Part shown: positions 50,898-59,942 of the stretch, one piece after another
How positions within the stretch are numbered: the stretch's first letter is position 1
How the letters are laid out: each line of letters begins with the position of its first letter
Source: Xenorhabdus anantnagensis
GTDB taxonomy: Bacteria > Pseudomonadota > Gammaproteobacteria > Enterobacterales > Enterobacteriaceae
DNA: 64,000 nt
Reading direction: 5' to 3'
Assembly: GCF_028598555.1 (NCBI RefSeq)
Contig: NZ_JAQRFN010000001.1
Span: 310,001 to 374,000, forward strand
Program-made: the position numbers and the translations under genes
The notes under the pieces: model-generated
The model's database searches: none
What the model was told of the DNA's origin: nothing
The model's input: only the letters and a program-made list of their open reading frames with translations

Positions 50898-51536
50898 ATG
50901 AAAAAAATTGTCGTTTTAGTATCCGGTAATGGTAGTAATCTTCAATCTATCATAGACGCCTGCCAACAAAATCGAATTAATGGACGTATTGCTGCGGTTT
51001 TCAGTAATAATGCTGATGCCTATGGTCTGCAACGTGCTGAACAGACAGATATCCCTGCCCGTTTTATCAATCCGAAGGTCTATGCGGATCGTACAAGTTA
51101 TGATATCGCCCTATTCAAAGCCATTGATCAATATGATCCAGATTTAGTGGTTTTAGCCGGTTATATGAGAATTTTATCGCCCGAATTTGTACAGCACTAT
51201 TATGGACGCCTGCTCAATATCCACCCTTCTCTTTTACCCAAATACCCCGGCCTGCATACCCATCAGAAAGCCATTGAAAACGGCGATAAAGAACATGGCA
51301 CCTCTATCCATTTCGTAACTGAAGAATTAGATGGTGGTCCCATTATTTTACAAGCTAAGGTGCCGATTTTTGCGGGAGATAAAGAAGAAGATGTTATCGG
51401 ACGTGTACAAACCCAAGAACACAATATTTATCCTTTGGTCATCGGCTGGTTTTTAGATCAGCGTTTGGCAATGGAAGGCAATACAGCAATAATGGATGGC
51501 AAGGTTCTGCCACCACAAGGTTACGCGTCGGAATAA
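50898..51536 (+). CDS. purN: GAR transformylase N
   Basis: Transfers a formyl group from 10-formyl-THF to GAR. 212 residues, same as E. coli. N-terminal VLVSGNGSNLQSII phosphate-binding loop; catalytic Asn-His-Asp in LNIHPSLLPKYPG and later EELDGG. The 184-base gap after purM, with hairpin and tandem repeat, is larger than the near-overlap in E. coli, so co-transcription is likely but not certain. Confidence 0.96.
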   Translation: MKKIVVLVSGNGSNLQSIIDACQQNRINGRIAAVFSNNADAYGLQRAEQTDIPARFINPKVYADRTSYDIALFKAIDQYDPDLVVLAGYMRILSPEFVQHYYGRLLNIHPSLLPKYPGLHTHQKAIENGDKEHGTSIHFVTEELDGGPIILQAKVPIFAGDKEEDVIGRVQTQEHNIYPLVIGWFLDQRLAMEGNTAIMDGKVLPPQGYASE

Positions 51537-51760
51537 TCTATGCTAGCAGATTTCAACTTACAGCTTTCTGTTCACTGATTTTATTAGCGTATTTTTTTAA
51601 GTGCTAAGTTTTATAAGTGCTATGCTTCAGTGATACTTTATTGTAAGTTGCTATTTTGGATTGATTTATTTTTATGCACGAGAGAATTGGTTGTTTATCA
51701 ATCTAAAAATAAATCTAGCAATAATTATTTATTCGAACATTATTTAATATCAAATATATT

Positions 51761-51887
51761 TATACCCAATAGATTTCAATTTGATACGCAGTGGTGAGAG
51801 AACAAACTTCTGGGAGCATAGCGAGTTATATGGCTTGGACAAGTGGGTATAGCCAACAAAGCGGCGACTTGAAATCTGAAAGGTGTA
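51761..51887. repeat. Full-length ERIC element
   Basis: About 127 bases, the canonical ERIC length, from TATACCCAATAGATTTCAA to GACTTGAAATCTGAAAGG. The ends form an imperfect inverted repeat and the body follows the ERIC order (CTTCTGGGAGC, later AGCCAACAAAGCGGC). Located in the spacer between purN and speG; the small ORF over it (51791-51982) is not a gene. The region also has an ERIC-end-like stretch near 51550-51570. Confidence 0.8.
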
Positions 51888-51935
51888 AGCATGGTTTCAA
51901 TTCATACAACCCATTAAAAAACACTGAGGTATCCA

Positions 51936-52499
51936 ATGTCCAATGGTGTAGAAAACCTATCTGTAAACTTGCGGCCCCTTGAGCGGGAAGATCTCCATTT
52001 TGTTCATCAACTTGATAATAATGCCAGTGTCATGCGTTATTGGTTTGAAGAGCCTTATGAAGCCTTTGTTGAATTATGCGACCTCTATGACAAGCATATT
52101 CATGATCAAAATGAGCGCCGCTTTATCATCGAAAGCCTGAACTCCAAAGTTGGGCTGGTGGAATTAGTCGAGATTGATTATGTCCACCGTCGTGCTGAAT
52201 TCCAGATTATTATCGCCCCAGCCTATCAAGGACAAGGCTATGCAACAGTAGCCGCCAAACTGGCGATGGAATACGCTTTTGCTGTTTTGAATCTTTACAA
52301 ACTATATTTGATCGTTGATAAAGAGAACACGAAAGCAATTCACATATACAATAAATTGGGATTCCATATTGAAGGCGAATTAATCGATGAATTTTTTGTA
52401 AACGGCTCTTATCATACAGCTATTAGAATGTGTACTTTCCAACACCACTATTTCGCCAATAAAGCCCGTGAAGCTCAGACCAGCACGCCGGCTCATTAA
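51936..52499 (+). CDS. speG: Spermidine N1-acetyltransferase
   Basis: Acetylates spermidine and spermine at the amino end, limiting polyamine toxicity. GNAT fold, 187 residues (E. coli 186). Conserved [31 protein letters not shown] and acetyl-CoA loop [18 protein letters not shown] at 51936 with GAGG upstream. Not linked to polyamine genes here. Confidence 0.94.
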   Translation: MSNGVENLSVNLRPLEREDLHFVHQLDNNASVMRYWFEEPYEAFVELCDLYDKHIHDQNERRFIIESLNSKVGLVELVEIDYVHRRAEFQIIIAPAYQGQGYATVAAKLAMEYAFAVLNLYKLYLIVDKENTKAIHIYNKLGFHIEGELIDEFFVNGSYHTAIRMCTFQHHYFANKAREAQTSTPAH

Positions 52500-52551
52500 A
52501 CGCTAACCATCAAGCCAGATGGAAAACCAAATGGAGCAGTAAGGAGTAGTA

Positions 52552-54621
52552 ATGTCCCACGATCGCCTTTATACCGAAAAAGAACTCAGCTGGCTCTCTT
52601 TCAACGAGCGTGTACTTCAGGAAGCGGCTGACAAAAGTAACCCGCTGATTGAAAGAATGAGGTTTTTAGGGATCTACTCCAATAATTTGGATGAGTTTTA
52701 TAAAGTTCGTTTTGCCGATGTAAAGCGACGCATTCTTATCAGTGAAGAGCGGGGGTCCGCCACTGGTGCCCGTCAATTATTGAGAAAAATTCAGGCTAAG
52801 GTTGTCAAAATCGATCAGGAATTCGATGCCCTCTATAACGACCTGCTGCTGGAAATGGCACGTAATCAAATTTTCTTGATCAACGAACGTCAGATATCTC
52901 CAAATCAACAAATCTGGCTGCGGCAATATTTTCGTCAGCATTTACGGCCACACATAACACCAATTGTCATCAATTCAGAAACCAATTTAGTTGAGTTTTT
53001 AAAGGATGATTATACCTATTTGGCTGTTGAAATTATCCGGGGGCAAGAAACGCAATATGCTTTGTTGGAAATTCCATCCGATAAAGTCCCGCGTTTCGTC
53101 AATCTCCCCCCAGAGATGCCAAAAAAACGCAAATCAATGATATTGCTTGATAATATTCTGCGTTACACACTGGATGAAATTTTCAAGGGATTCTTCGATT
53201 ATGATACTTTGAACGTCTACTCGATGAAAATGACCCGCGATTCCGAATATGACCTTGCAACAGAAATGGAATCCAGTCTGCTGGAACTGATGTCTTCCAC
53301 ATTGAAGCAAAGACTGACTGCGGAGCCTGTACGGTTTGTCTATCAGCGTGATATGCCTGATGAAATGGTGGAACTGCTACGCAGCAAGCTGGGGTTATCG
53401 AATGATGACTCTGTAATTGCAGGTGGTCGCTATCATAACTTTAAAGATTTCATCAAATTTCCCAATGAAGGAAACCGGAACCTTCTGAACAAACCCATAC
53501 CGCGGCTGCGCCATACTTGGTTTGACCATTTCCGCAACGGATTCGACGCTATCCGTGAAAGGGATGTCCTGCTTTATTACCCTTACCACACGTTCGAACA
53601 TGTGCTGGAATTACTGCGTCAGGCATCTTTCGATCCCAGCGTGCTTTCGATCAAGATTAATATCTACCGCGTCGCAAAAGACTCACGCATTATTGATTCC
53701 ATGATTCATGCGGCACATAACGGCAAGAAAGTGACCGTTGTGGTGGAATTACAAGCACGTTTTGACGAAGAAGCTAATATCCATTGGGCAAAACGCCTCA
53801 CTGAAGCGGGAGTACATGTTATTTTCTCCGCCCTGGGCCTGAAAATTCACGCAAAACTCTTCATTATTTCGCGGCTGGAAGGCGAAGAAATTATTCGTTA
53901 CGCTCATATAGGTACGGGGAATTTCAACGAAAAAACAGCACGCCTCTATACCGATTATTCTCTGCTGACTGCCAACCCCGAAGTCACTAATGAAGTTCGT
54001 CGGGTATTTAATTTTATTGAAAATCCTTATCGACCTGTCACATTTAATAATTTAATGGTATCACCCCAAAATTCACGCGGCATGCTCAATCGACTGATTA
54101 CTCAGGAAATCGAGAATGCACAGGCCGGTGAATTGGCGGGGATCACTCTGAAAGTCAACAACCTTGTAGATAATGAATTGGTGGATCGCCTATATGATGC
54201 CTCCGAAGTTGGTGTCAAAATCCGCATTCTTGTACGTGGCATGTGCTCTTTGGTTCCCAATCAATCCGGCTTTAGTGAAAACATTCAAGTCACCAGTATT
54301 GTGGATCGTTTTCTGGAACACGATCGCGTTTATGTTTTCACCAACAAAGGCGATGAAAAAGTTTTCCTTTCCTCGGCTGACTGGATGACCCGCAACATTG
54401 ACCATCGCATTGAAGTGGCGGTTTGTCTGCTCGATCCCCTTCTGAAACAACAGGTTATGGATATCCTTGAATTGCAGTTCAATGATACTGTCAAAGCACG
54501 ATATATTGATAAGGAATTGAGTAATCACTATGTTCCACGAGGAAATAAGCGTAAAATCCGCGCGCAGCTTGCTGTTTATGATTATTTGAAAAACCTCGAA
54601 CAACCGGAACCAAGGGCCTGA
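52552..54621 (+). CDS. ppk: Polyphosphate kinase
   Basis: Polymerises ATP gamma-phosphate into inorganic polyphosphate. 689 residues (E. coli 688). N-terminal [20 protein letters not shown]; phospholipase D-like halves with the phosphorylated His in KIHAKLFII and the second His in [15 protein letters not shown] upstream. Forms an operon with ppx, 3 bases on. Confidence 0.97.
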   Translation: MSHDRLYTEKELSWLSFNERVLQEAADKSNPLIERMRFLGIYSNNLDEFYKVRFADVKRRILISEERGSATGARQLLRKIQAKVVKIDQEFDALYNDLLLEMARNQIFLINERQISPNQQIWLRQYFRQHLRPHITPIVINSETNLVEFLKDDYTYLAVEIIRGQETQYALLEIPSDKVPRFVNLPPEMPKKRKSMILLDNILRYTLDEIFKGFFDYDTLNVYSMKMTRDSEYDLATEMESSLLELMSSTLKQRLTAEPVRFVYQRDMPDEMVELLRSKLGLSNDDSVIAGGRYHNFKDFIKFPNEGNRNLLNKPIPRLRHTWFDHFRNGFDAIRERDVLLYYPYHTFEHVLELLRQASFDPSVLSIKINIYRVAKDSRIIDSMIHAAHNGKKVTVVVELQARFDEEANIHWAKRLTEAGVHVIFSALGLKIHAKLFIISRLEGEEIIRYAHIGTGNFNEKTARLYTDYSLLTANPEVTNEVRRVFNFIENPYRPVTFNNLMVSPQNSRGMLNRLITQEIENAQAGELAGITLKVNNLVDNELVDRLYDASEVGVKIRILVRGMCSLVPNQSGFSENIQVTSIVDRFLEHDRVYVFTNKGDEKVFLSSADWMTRNIDHRIEVAVCLLDPLLKQQVMDILELQFNDTVKARYIDKELSNHYVPRGNKRKIRAQLAVYDYLKNLEQPEPRA

Positions 54622-54624
54622 TTT

Positions 54625-56157
54625 ATGCCGTTAAAACACGACACCCCGATGCCCAAACCCCAAGAAATTGCCACTATTGATTTGGGTTCCAATAGCTTCC
54701 ACATGGTAATCGCCCGTATTGTTAACGGCGCACTACAGGTTATTGGACGTTTAAAGAAGCGGGTTTATCTTGCCGATGGTTTAAACAGTAAAAATGAATT
54801 AAGCGAAGAAGCCATAAATCGTGGCCTAAATTGTCTTTCTCTATTTGCAGAACGATTGCAGGGTTTTTCCGCCAATAATGTCTGTTTAGTGGGAACACAT
54901 AGCTTACGTGAAGCTGCCAATGTACAAGAATTTTTGAAACGGGCAAAAGAAGTTATCCCCTATCCAATTGAAATCATCTCAGGTCATGAAGAAGCCCGTC
55001 TGATTTTTATGGGCGTTGAGCATACACAACCAGAAAAAGGCCGGAAGCTGGTCATTGATATTGGTGGAGGTTCCACTGAATTGGTTATCGGTGAAGACTT
55101 CGAACCTCTACTGATTGAAAGCCGCCGTATGGGCTGTGTCAGTTTTGCCCGTCAATTTTTCCCGGATGGTGTGATTAATGAACATAACTTTCGCCGGGCG
55201 CGGCTTCAGGCGGCACAAAAACTGGAAAATCTCGTCTGGCAATTTCGGACAAAAAGCTGGGATTTTGCCTTGGGCGCATCGGGAACTATCAAGTCAGTAT
55301 ACGAACTGTTGATGGAATTGGATGAGAAAGATGGACTGATTACGCCAGAACGCTTAAACATGCTGGTAGAACGAGTCCTGAAATACAGAGATTTCACTGC
55401 ATTGGAATTGCCGGGATTATCCGATGACCGCAAACAAACTTTTGTTTCTGGGCTGGCAATATTGTGCGGTATTTTCGATGCTTTAAATATTCAGGAATTA
55501 CGCCTGTCTCATGGTGCATTGCGGGAAGGTGTACTTTACGAAATGGAGGATCGTTTCCGTCATCAGGATATTCGCCAGCGAACCGCCAAAAGCCTTGCTG
55601 AACACTATAATATCGATCGGGAACAGGCAGACCGAGTTTGGTGTACCGCCAGAAACCTTTATAGCCAATGGGCAACACAAAATTCCAAACGAGTACATCC
55701 ACAACTGGAGTCAATTCTACTTTGGGCAGCCATGCTGCATGAGGTCGGTTTAAGCATCAATCTGAGTGGCTTGCAACGGCATTCTGCTTATATCCTGCAA
55801 AATACCGATCTGCCGGGATTCAACCAAGAACAACAATCGTTGTTGGCAACACTGGTTCGCTATCACCGCAAAGCGGTTAAAGTGCATGAGCATCCCCGCT
55901 TCTATTTGTACAAGAAAAAACAGTACCTTCCCATGCTCAAGATATTGCGATTGGCGACCTTGTTGAACAACCAACGCCAATCTACCACAACACCGGATAC
56001 ATTAAGACTAGAAACCGATCATGGTCATTGGATACTCTATCTGCCCAAAAACTATTTAGCACAGAATGCCCTCGTGTTGCTCGATCTGGAGAAAGAGCAA
56101 AGCTACTGGCATGACGTGACTGGCTGGAAATTACACATTGAAGAGGAATCGACTTAA
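54625..56157 (+). CDS. ppx: Exopolyphosphatase
   Basis: Processively hydrolyses polyphosphate. 510 residues (E. coli 513). ASKHA fold with [14 protein letters not shown] and [13 protein letters not shown]-terminal HD-like domain ([12 protein letters not shown]). Pairs with ppk, the opposing activity. Three bases separate the two genes. Confidence 0.96.
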   Translation: MPLKHDTPMPKPQEIATIDLGSNSFHMVIARIVNGALQVIGRLKKRVYLADGLNSKNELSEEAINRGLNCLSLFAERLQGFSANNVCLVGTHSLREAANVQEFLKRAKEVIPYPIEIISGHEEARLIFMGVEHTQPEKGRKLVIDIGGGSTELVIGEDFEPLLIESRRMGCVSFARQFFPDGVINEHNFRRARLQAAQKLENLVWQFRTKSWDFALGASGTIKSVYELLMELDEKDGLITPERLNMLVERVLKYRDFTALELPGLSDDRKQTFVSGLAILCGIFDALNIQELRLSHGALREGVLYEMEDRFRHQDIRQRTAKSLAEHYNIDREQADRVWCTARNLYSQWATQNSKRVHPQLESILLWAAMLHEVGLSINLSGLQRHSAYILQNTDLPGFNQEQQSLLATLVRYHRKAVKVHEHPRFYLYKKKQYLPMLKILRLATLLNNQRQSTTTPDTLRLETDHGHWILYLPKNYLAQNALVLLDLEKEQSYWHDVTGWKLHIEEEST

Positions 56158-56169
56158 CGATATCGCGTT

Positions 56170-56286
56170 ATGAAAAAGAACAAGAAAACGGTTCAAATTA
56201 TAAAATTAATACTGTTTATCAGCTTCTTAATATTATTTGGGCGCTTTATCTATTCATTTATGGCAGCATTGGAACATTATCTGTAA
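56170..56286 (+). CDS. yfgG: Small membrane protein, YfgG-like (DUF2633)
   Basis: 38 residues, too short for a routine ORF cut-off. A basic N-terminus (MKKNKKTV), one hydrophobic helix (about 12-29) and FGRFIYSF that matches E. coli YfgG (FGRFIYSS), a longer protein. Located 12 bases after ppx; in E. coli yfgG lies near ppx too. No clear Shine-Dalgarno beyond AT-rich sequence, so the start is provisional. Function unclear; E. coli YfgG has been linked to metal stress resistance. Confidence 0.75.
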   Translation: MKKNKKTVQIIKLILFISFLILFGRFIYSFMAALEHYL

Positions 56287-56417
56287 ACACAACAGCAATC
56301 GGTGAAATATCTCCATAACCCAAAAACAGAATATAATAACCAATAACGCTCAAATTTATGGCGATATTATCACGATCGCCTGATTTTTTGCCCTATTTTC
56401 TGCCTTAAAGGTGCTCC

Positions 56418-57881
56418 ATGTCACAACCAACCTTTACACCTGATAATGCAACTATTGCCAGCCAATATTCCCAAAAGTTGGCACATGTTCGTCAACGTCT
56501 GCTTTCACTATTTATCCAAGATAAGCTATTTGTCGATACATTATTGGGTCAAACTGATGAATATCCAGCTATCAGTGACGAACAATTATTGGAGAAAATA
56601 GAGGAAGTCAGTACACTGCTGACCAGCCTGCATGCTGCCGATATTGCCGATATTCTGGAAGCCTTGCCTTATGATGAGCGTCTCGCTTTATGGCGTTTGA
56701 TCGACAATAATCATCGCGGTGAGGTTTTGGTGGAAGCCTCTATTCCTGTTTGGGATAACCTGATCAAAGGTATGTCTGACGTTGAGCTGTTACGCACTAT
56801 TGGTAAGCTACATGTAGATGAACAGGCCTATATCGTAGAACATCTTCCTCGTGATACTACTCGCCGCCTGCTGACCTATCTGGAACCGAGCCAACGCAAT
56901 CGCATCCGGGAAGTATTGCAGTACCATAAAGACAGTATCGGTCAGATGATGGATTTCGAGTTCGTGACAGTGCGAGGCAATGTTACACTCAGCACTGTTC
57001 AGCGCTTTTTACGCTCCAGAGGCTCAATTCCTGAAACGACAGATAAGATCTTTGTCATTGATCGCAAGAATCGCCTTCAAGGGGAGCTGCTCCTCACAAC
57101 CTTACTGCTCAATGCACCGGACAGATTGGTATCCGAAGTCATGAATATGGATACTGTTACTTTCTCACCAGAACAAAAAGGTGAAGATGCTGCCAGTGCA
57201 TTTGAACGTTACGACTTGATTTCCGCCGCCGTAGTGGACAATAACGGGCGCTTAATGGGACGCCTGACTGTTGAAGATATCGTTGATACCTTAAGTGAGG
57301 AGACTGACACCAATATTCGCCGAATGGGGGGCTTAAGCCGCGAAGAAGATGTTTTCGCTCCGGTTGGTCAGGCAGTAAAAACTCGTTGGACATGGCTTGC
57401 CATAAACTTATGTACCGCTTTCGTTGCTTCACGCGTCATTGGCTTATTTGAACATACCATTTCCCAGCTCGTGGCCCTTGCAACTTTAATGCCCATCGTG
57501 GCAGGCATCGGCGGCAATACCGGTAACCAGACCATCACCATGATCGTCCGGGCGCTGGCACTCCATCAAATCCAAACCGGCAGCTTTTCTTACCTGTTAT
57601 TGAGAGAGCTGGGTGTTGCCGTTATCAATGGCATTATCTGGGGTGGAATCATGGGCGTCATCACTTATCTGCTCTATGGTGACCTCGCAATGGGAGGTGT
57701 CATGACGATGGCAATGGTATTGAACTTATTGATGGCCGCACTGATGGGTGTATTAATACCCTTTATTATGATGAAATTGGGCAGAGATCCGGCAATTGGC
57801 TCCAGCGTGATGATTACCGCAATTACAGATACAGGTGGATTCTTTATCTTTCTAGGATTGGCGACACTATTTTTGGTTTAG
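56418..57881 (+). CDS. mgtE: Magnesium transporter MgtE
   Basis: 487 residues. N-terminal superhelical domain (about 40-160), two CBS domains (about 170-300) that sense Mg2+, and a C-terminal membrane domain of five helices with TLMPIVAGIGGNTGNQT, the selectivity-pore motif. Passive Mg2+ channel. E. coli K-12 has none. AAAGGTGCTCC upstream. Followed by a strong terminator that marks the left edge of the accessory island. Confidence 0.94.
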   Translation: MSQPTFTPDNATIASQYSQKLAHVRQRLLSLFIQDKLFVDTLLGQTDEYPAISDEQLLEKIEEVSTLLTSLHAADIADILEALPYDERLALWRLIDNNHRGEVLVEASIPVWDNLIKGMSDVELLRTIGKLHVDEQAYIVEHLPRDTTRRLLTYLEPSQRNRIREVLQYHKDSIGQMMDFEFVTVRGNVTLSTVQRFLRSRGSIPETTDKIFVIDRKNRLQGELLLTTLLLNAPDRLVSEVMNMDTVTFSPEQKGEDAASAFERYDLISAAVVDNNGRLMGRLTVEDIVDTLSEETDTNIRRMGGLSREEDVFAPVGQAVKTRWTWLAINLCTAFVASRVIGLFEHTISQLVALATLMPIVAGIGGNTGNQTITMIVRALALHQIQTGSFSYLLLRELGVAVINGIIWGGIMGVITYLLYGDLAMGGVMTMAMVLNLLMAALMGVLIPFIMMKLGRDPAIGSSVMITAITDTGGFFIFLGLATLFLV

Positions 57882-57908
57882 TTTTTATTGTGTTTTATAA
57901 ATTTACAT

Positions 57909-57944
57909 AAAAAACGCCGATGCCTGAATCGGCGTTTTTTGTAA
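57909..57944 (+). terminator. Terminator after mgtE
   Basis: Perfect 13-bp stem with A-rich left and T-rich right arms (57909-57921 with 57928-57940), loop of 6. Confidence 0.92.
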
Positions 57945-58025
57945 TTAATAGATTCGATCTATTAATACACTCTTTCATCCCAAACACTATATCCAGAAGT
58001 TCCAGCCATATGGTGATGGCAAATA

Positions 58026-58736
58026 ATGTCTTTATATTTGATAGAGACGATTTCTGCTAAAGCCATAGAAGATATTATGCATAAGGATGGTGGCTCCCTT
58101 ATTAATGAGTACTGTGATATAAAACATATACATAACATGTCTGGTCTGGATTATTATAAAAAGAAGTGGTACTTCAAAAGGCATCCAGTTGGTCTAGTAA
58201 TGTCTAAACAGTTATTTCTTCAGTCAGATAGGTCCCATACATTATGGCATACTGAACCGGGGTATAATTACTTTGTTGCGGTTAAAGGCATGAAAAAATG
58301 GAAAGTAACAGCGCCAATTTTTTCACCCTTCCTGTATCCTGTAATAAAAGATAGTCCTACTTATCATGTTTCTAAAGTAGATGGACGTGAGTCGAATTCT
58401 ATAATATCCCGGAGAGGATTTGAGCTGTATAAATATATGCCAATTTATAGCTGTACTGTAGAAGAAAGCGATTTTTTTGTTATGCCTCATTTTTGGTGGC
58501 ACACTGTTACAAACTCTCCAGGGAAGCCATCTATATCTCTGTCGTTTAGAACAGTTTCCGAACCGAATTTATACTCACCGGCGTTTAATTTCTTACGGAT
58601 CACTGACCCGAAAGTTAAACATATGCGTGAGAAAGTGATCAAATATAGAAGGCTCTTTGATGAGGATATAGCTGAATTACTTTACGCATTCGCAGATCCT
58701 AAAAATGATTTGACAAAGTCAAGAGGTAATGACTAG
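58026..58736 (+). CDS. JmjC/cupin_8-like putative Fe(II)/2-oxoglutarate hydroxylase
   Basis: 236 residues. Double-stranded beta-helix signature: His75-x-Glu77 in LWHTEPGYNYFVAV, followed by KGMKKWKVTAP, and a distal His159 in MPHFWWHTV, giving a His-x-Glu...His iron-binding triad. The family hydroxylates proteins, peptides or small molecules; the substrate here is unknown. ATG at 58026 has a weak ribosome-binding site, and the N-terminal part is shorter than in many family members. A second frame from 58010 (MVMANNVFIFDRDDFC then stop) overlaps, so a frameshift at the 5' end is possible. AT-rich. Confidence 0.7.
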   Translation: MSLYLIETISAKAIEDIMHKDGGSLINEYCDIKHIHNMSGLDYYKKKWYFKRHPVGLVMSKQLFLQSDRSHTLWHTEPGYNYFVAVKGMKKWKVTAPIFSPFLYPVIKDSPTYHVSKVDGRESNSIISRRGFELYKYMPIYSCTVEESDFFVMPHFWWHTVTNSPGKPSISLSFRTVSEPNLYSPAFNFLRITDPKVKHMREKVIKYRRLFDEDIAELLYAFADPKNDLTKSRGND

Positions 58737-58834
58737 AGATTCTTTAATCTAATACCTAGCTGAAATTTAGATACTAATAGAGCTAAACTAATTCTGTCAC
58801 ATTACTAATAAAAATCATGGTAATGATGCTCTAA

Positions 58835-59821
58835 TTAAAGTGTAAAGAGCTTCTTTCGGACCATTTGTCGATATTCTGTCGGGCTTAAATCAAAATGTTG
58901 CTTGAACACTTTACTAAGGTAAGCCTGGCTCTCATATCCGGCTGCTACAGATATTTCATGTACAGTTAAATTAGTCTTGGCAAGAAGATCTTTTGCCATA
59001 TTTAAGCGTATCTCTTGTATATATTTTTTAGTAGATAATCCTGTAGAGCTTTTGAATCGTCGGGTCAATGTCCGTGGTGAAATAGAAAAGTAAGCGGCTA
59101 ATCTATTAAGATTCATGTTTTCATTAATGTTATCTTTTAACCAAGATTGAATATCGCTTATTAACTCATCTGGGTGTCGATCTACTGCACCGTCGAGGTA
59201 CCGTTGTTCTTCGTATGGCCGTCGTATTTCATGATAAAAATTGCGTTGTACATTTTTAGCCGCTTTCCTGCCATAAAGGAGGGAAACTAAATGAACCATA
59301 ATATCTGCTAGTGCATTGAGGCTAGCTGCACAGTAGATTCTATTTGATTGAGTAATAAAAAATTCTGACTTTAAGTTTACCTTGGGATAGTCTTTTTTAA
59401 ATTGTTTGGAGTAATGCCAATGAGTCGTTGCAGCAAGGCCATCTAATAGACCTGACTCCGCTAACAAGCATACTCCAGTACCAACAGCAACTATTGTTGC
59501 TCCATTTTTCCACTGATTTAATAAATAGCTCAAGATATCCCTACTTTTTTTTATAATAGGCCTTGGGTTTCGCCAAATACTAGGAACAATTATTAAATCT
59601 GCGTAGGGGGCAGAATTAGCAGATGAATCTGACTTAATCTTAAAATTTTCATGCAACGAAATATCATAACCCTTGTCTGAGATATAATTGATACTGATGT
59701 TACTGCTTTTATTTTCTATCTGTGATGAGGCTAAACCAGCATGAAGCATTTCAATAGGTAAGGTAATGCTGCTAGTCAGGAGATTAGGAAAAATAACAAT
59801 GTGTACATTTTTTATCTTCAT
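58835..59821 (-). CDS. GlxA-type AraC family transcriptional regulator
   Basis: 328 residues. N-terminal DJ-1/PfpI-like domain (about 1-190, with IVVAVGTGVCLLAESGLLDG-like core including the nucleophile-elbow Cys), C-terminal AraC double helix-turn-helix (about 220-325, NLNRLAAYFSISPRTLTRRF, then AGYESQAYLSKVFKQHF). GlxA-type regulators respond to small ligands. Divergent from the ketosynthase gene with a 121-base spacer, so it is a good candidate regulator of that gene. Confidence 0.88.
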   Translation of the reverse strand: MKIKNVHIVIFPNLLTSSITLPIEMLHAGLASSQIENKSSNISINYISDKGYDISLHENFKIKSDSSANSAPYADLIIVPSIWRNPRPIIKKSRDILSYLLNQWKNGATIVAVGTGVCLLAESGLLDGLAATTHWHYSKQFKKDYPKVNLKSEFFITQSNRIYCAASLNALADIMVHLVSLLYGRKAAKNVQRNFYHEIRRPYEEQRYLDGAVDRHPDELISDIQSWLKDNINENMNLNRLAAYFSISPRTLTRRFKSSTGLSTKKYIQEIRLNMAKDLLAKTNLTVHEISVAAGYESQAYLSKVFKQHFDLSPTEYRQMVRKKLFTL

Positions 59822-59942
59822 ATATTATCAGTTATTGATTGGCCGAAAAATATAAAATATTGGCTTTTTTTTCATAATGAAAAATTTTAAATTGAATTAG
59901 AATCTTCATCAACTAATTATTTTTCATAGGAATTAAAATCAT

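Noticed and set aside
51791-51982. Small ORF across the ERIC element
   Set aside because: It is encoded by the repeat itself and runs into speG in another frame.
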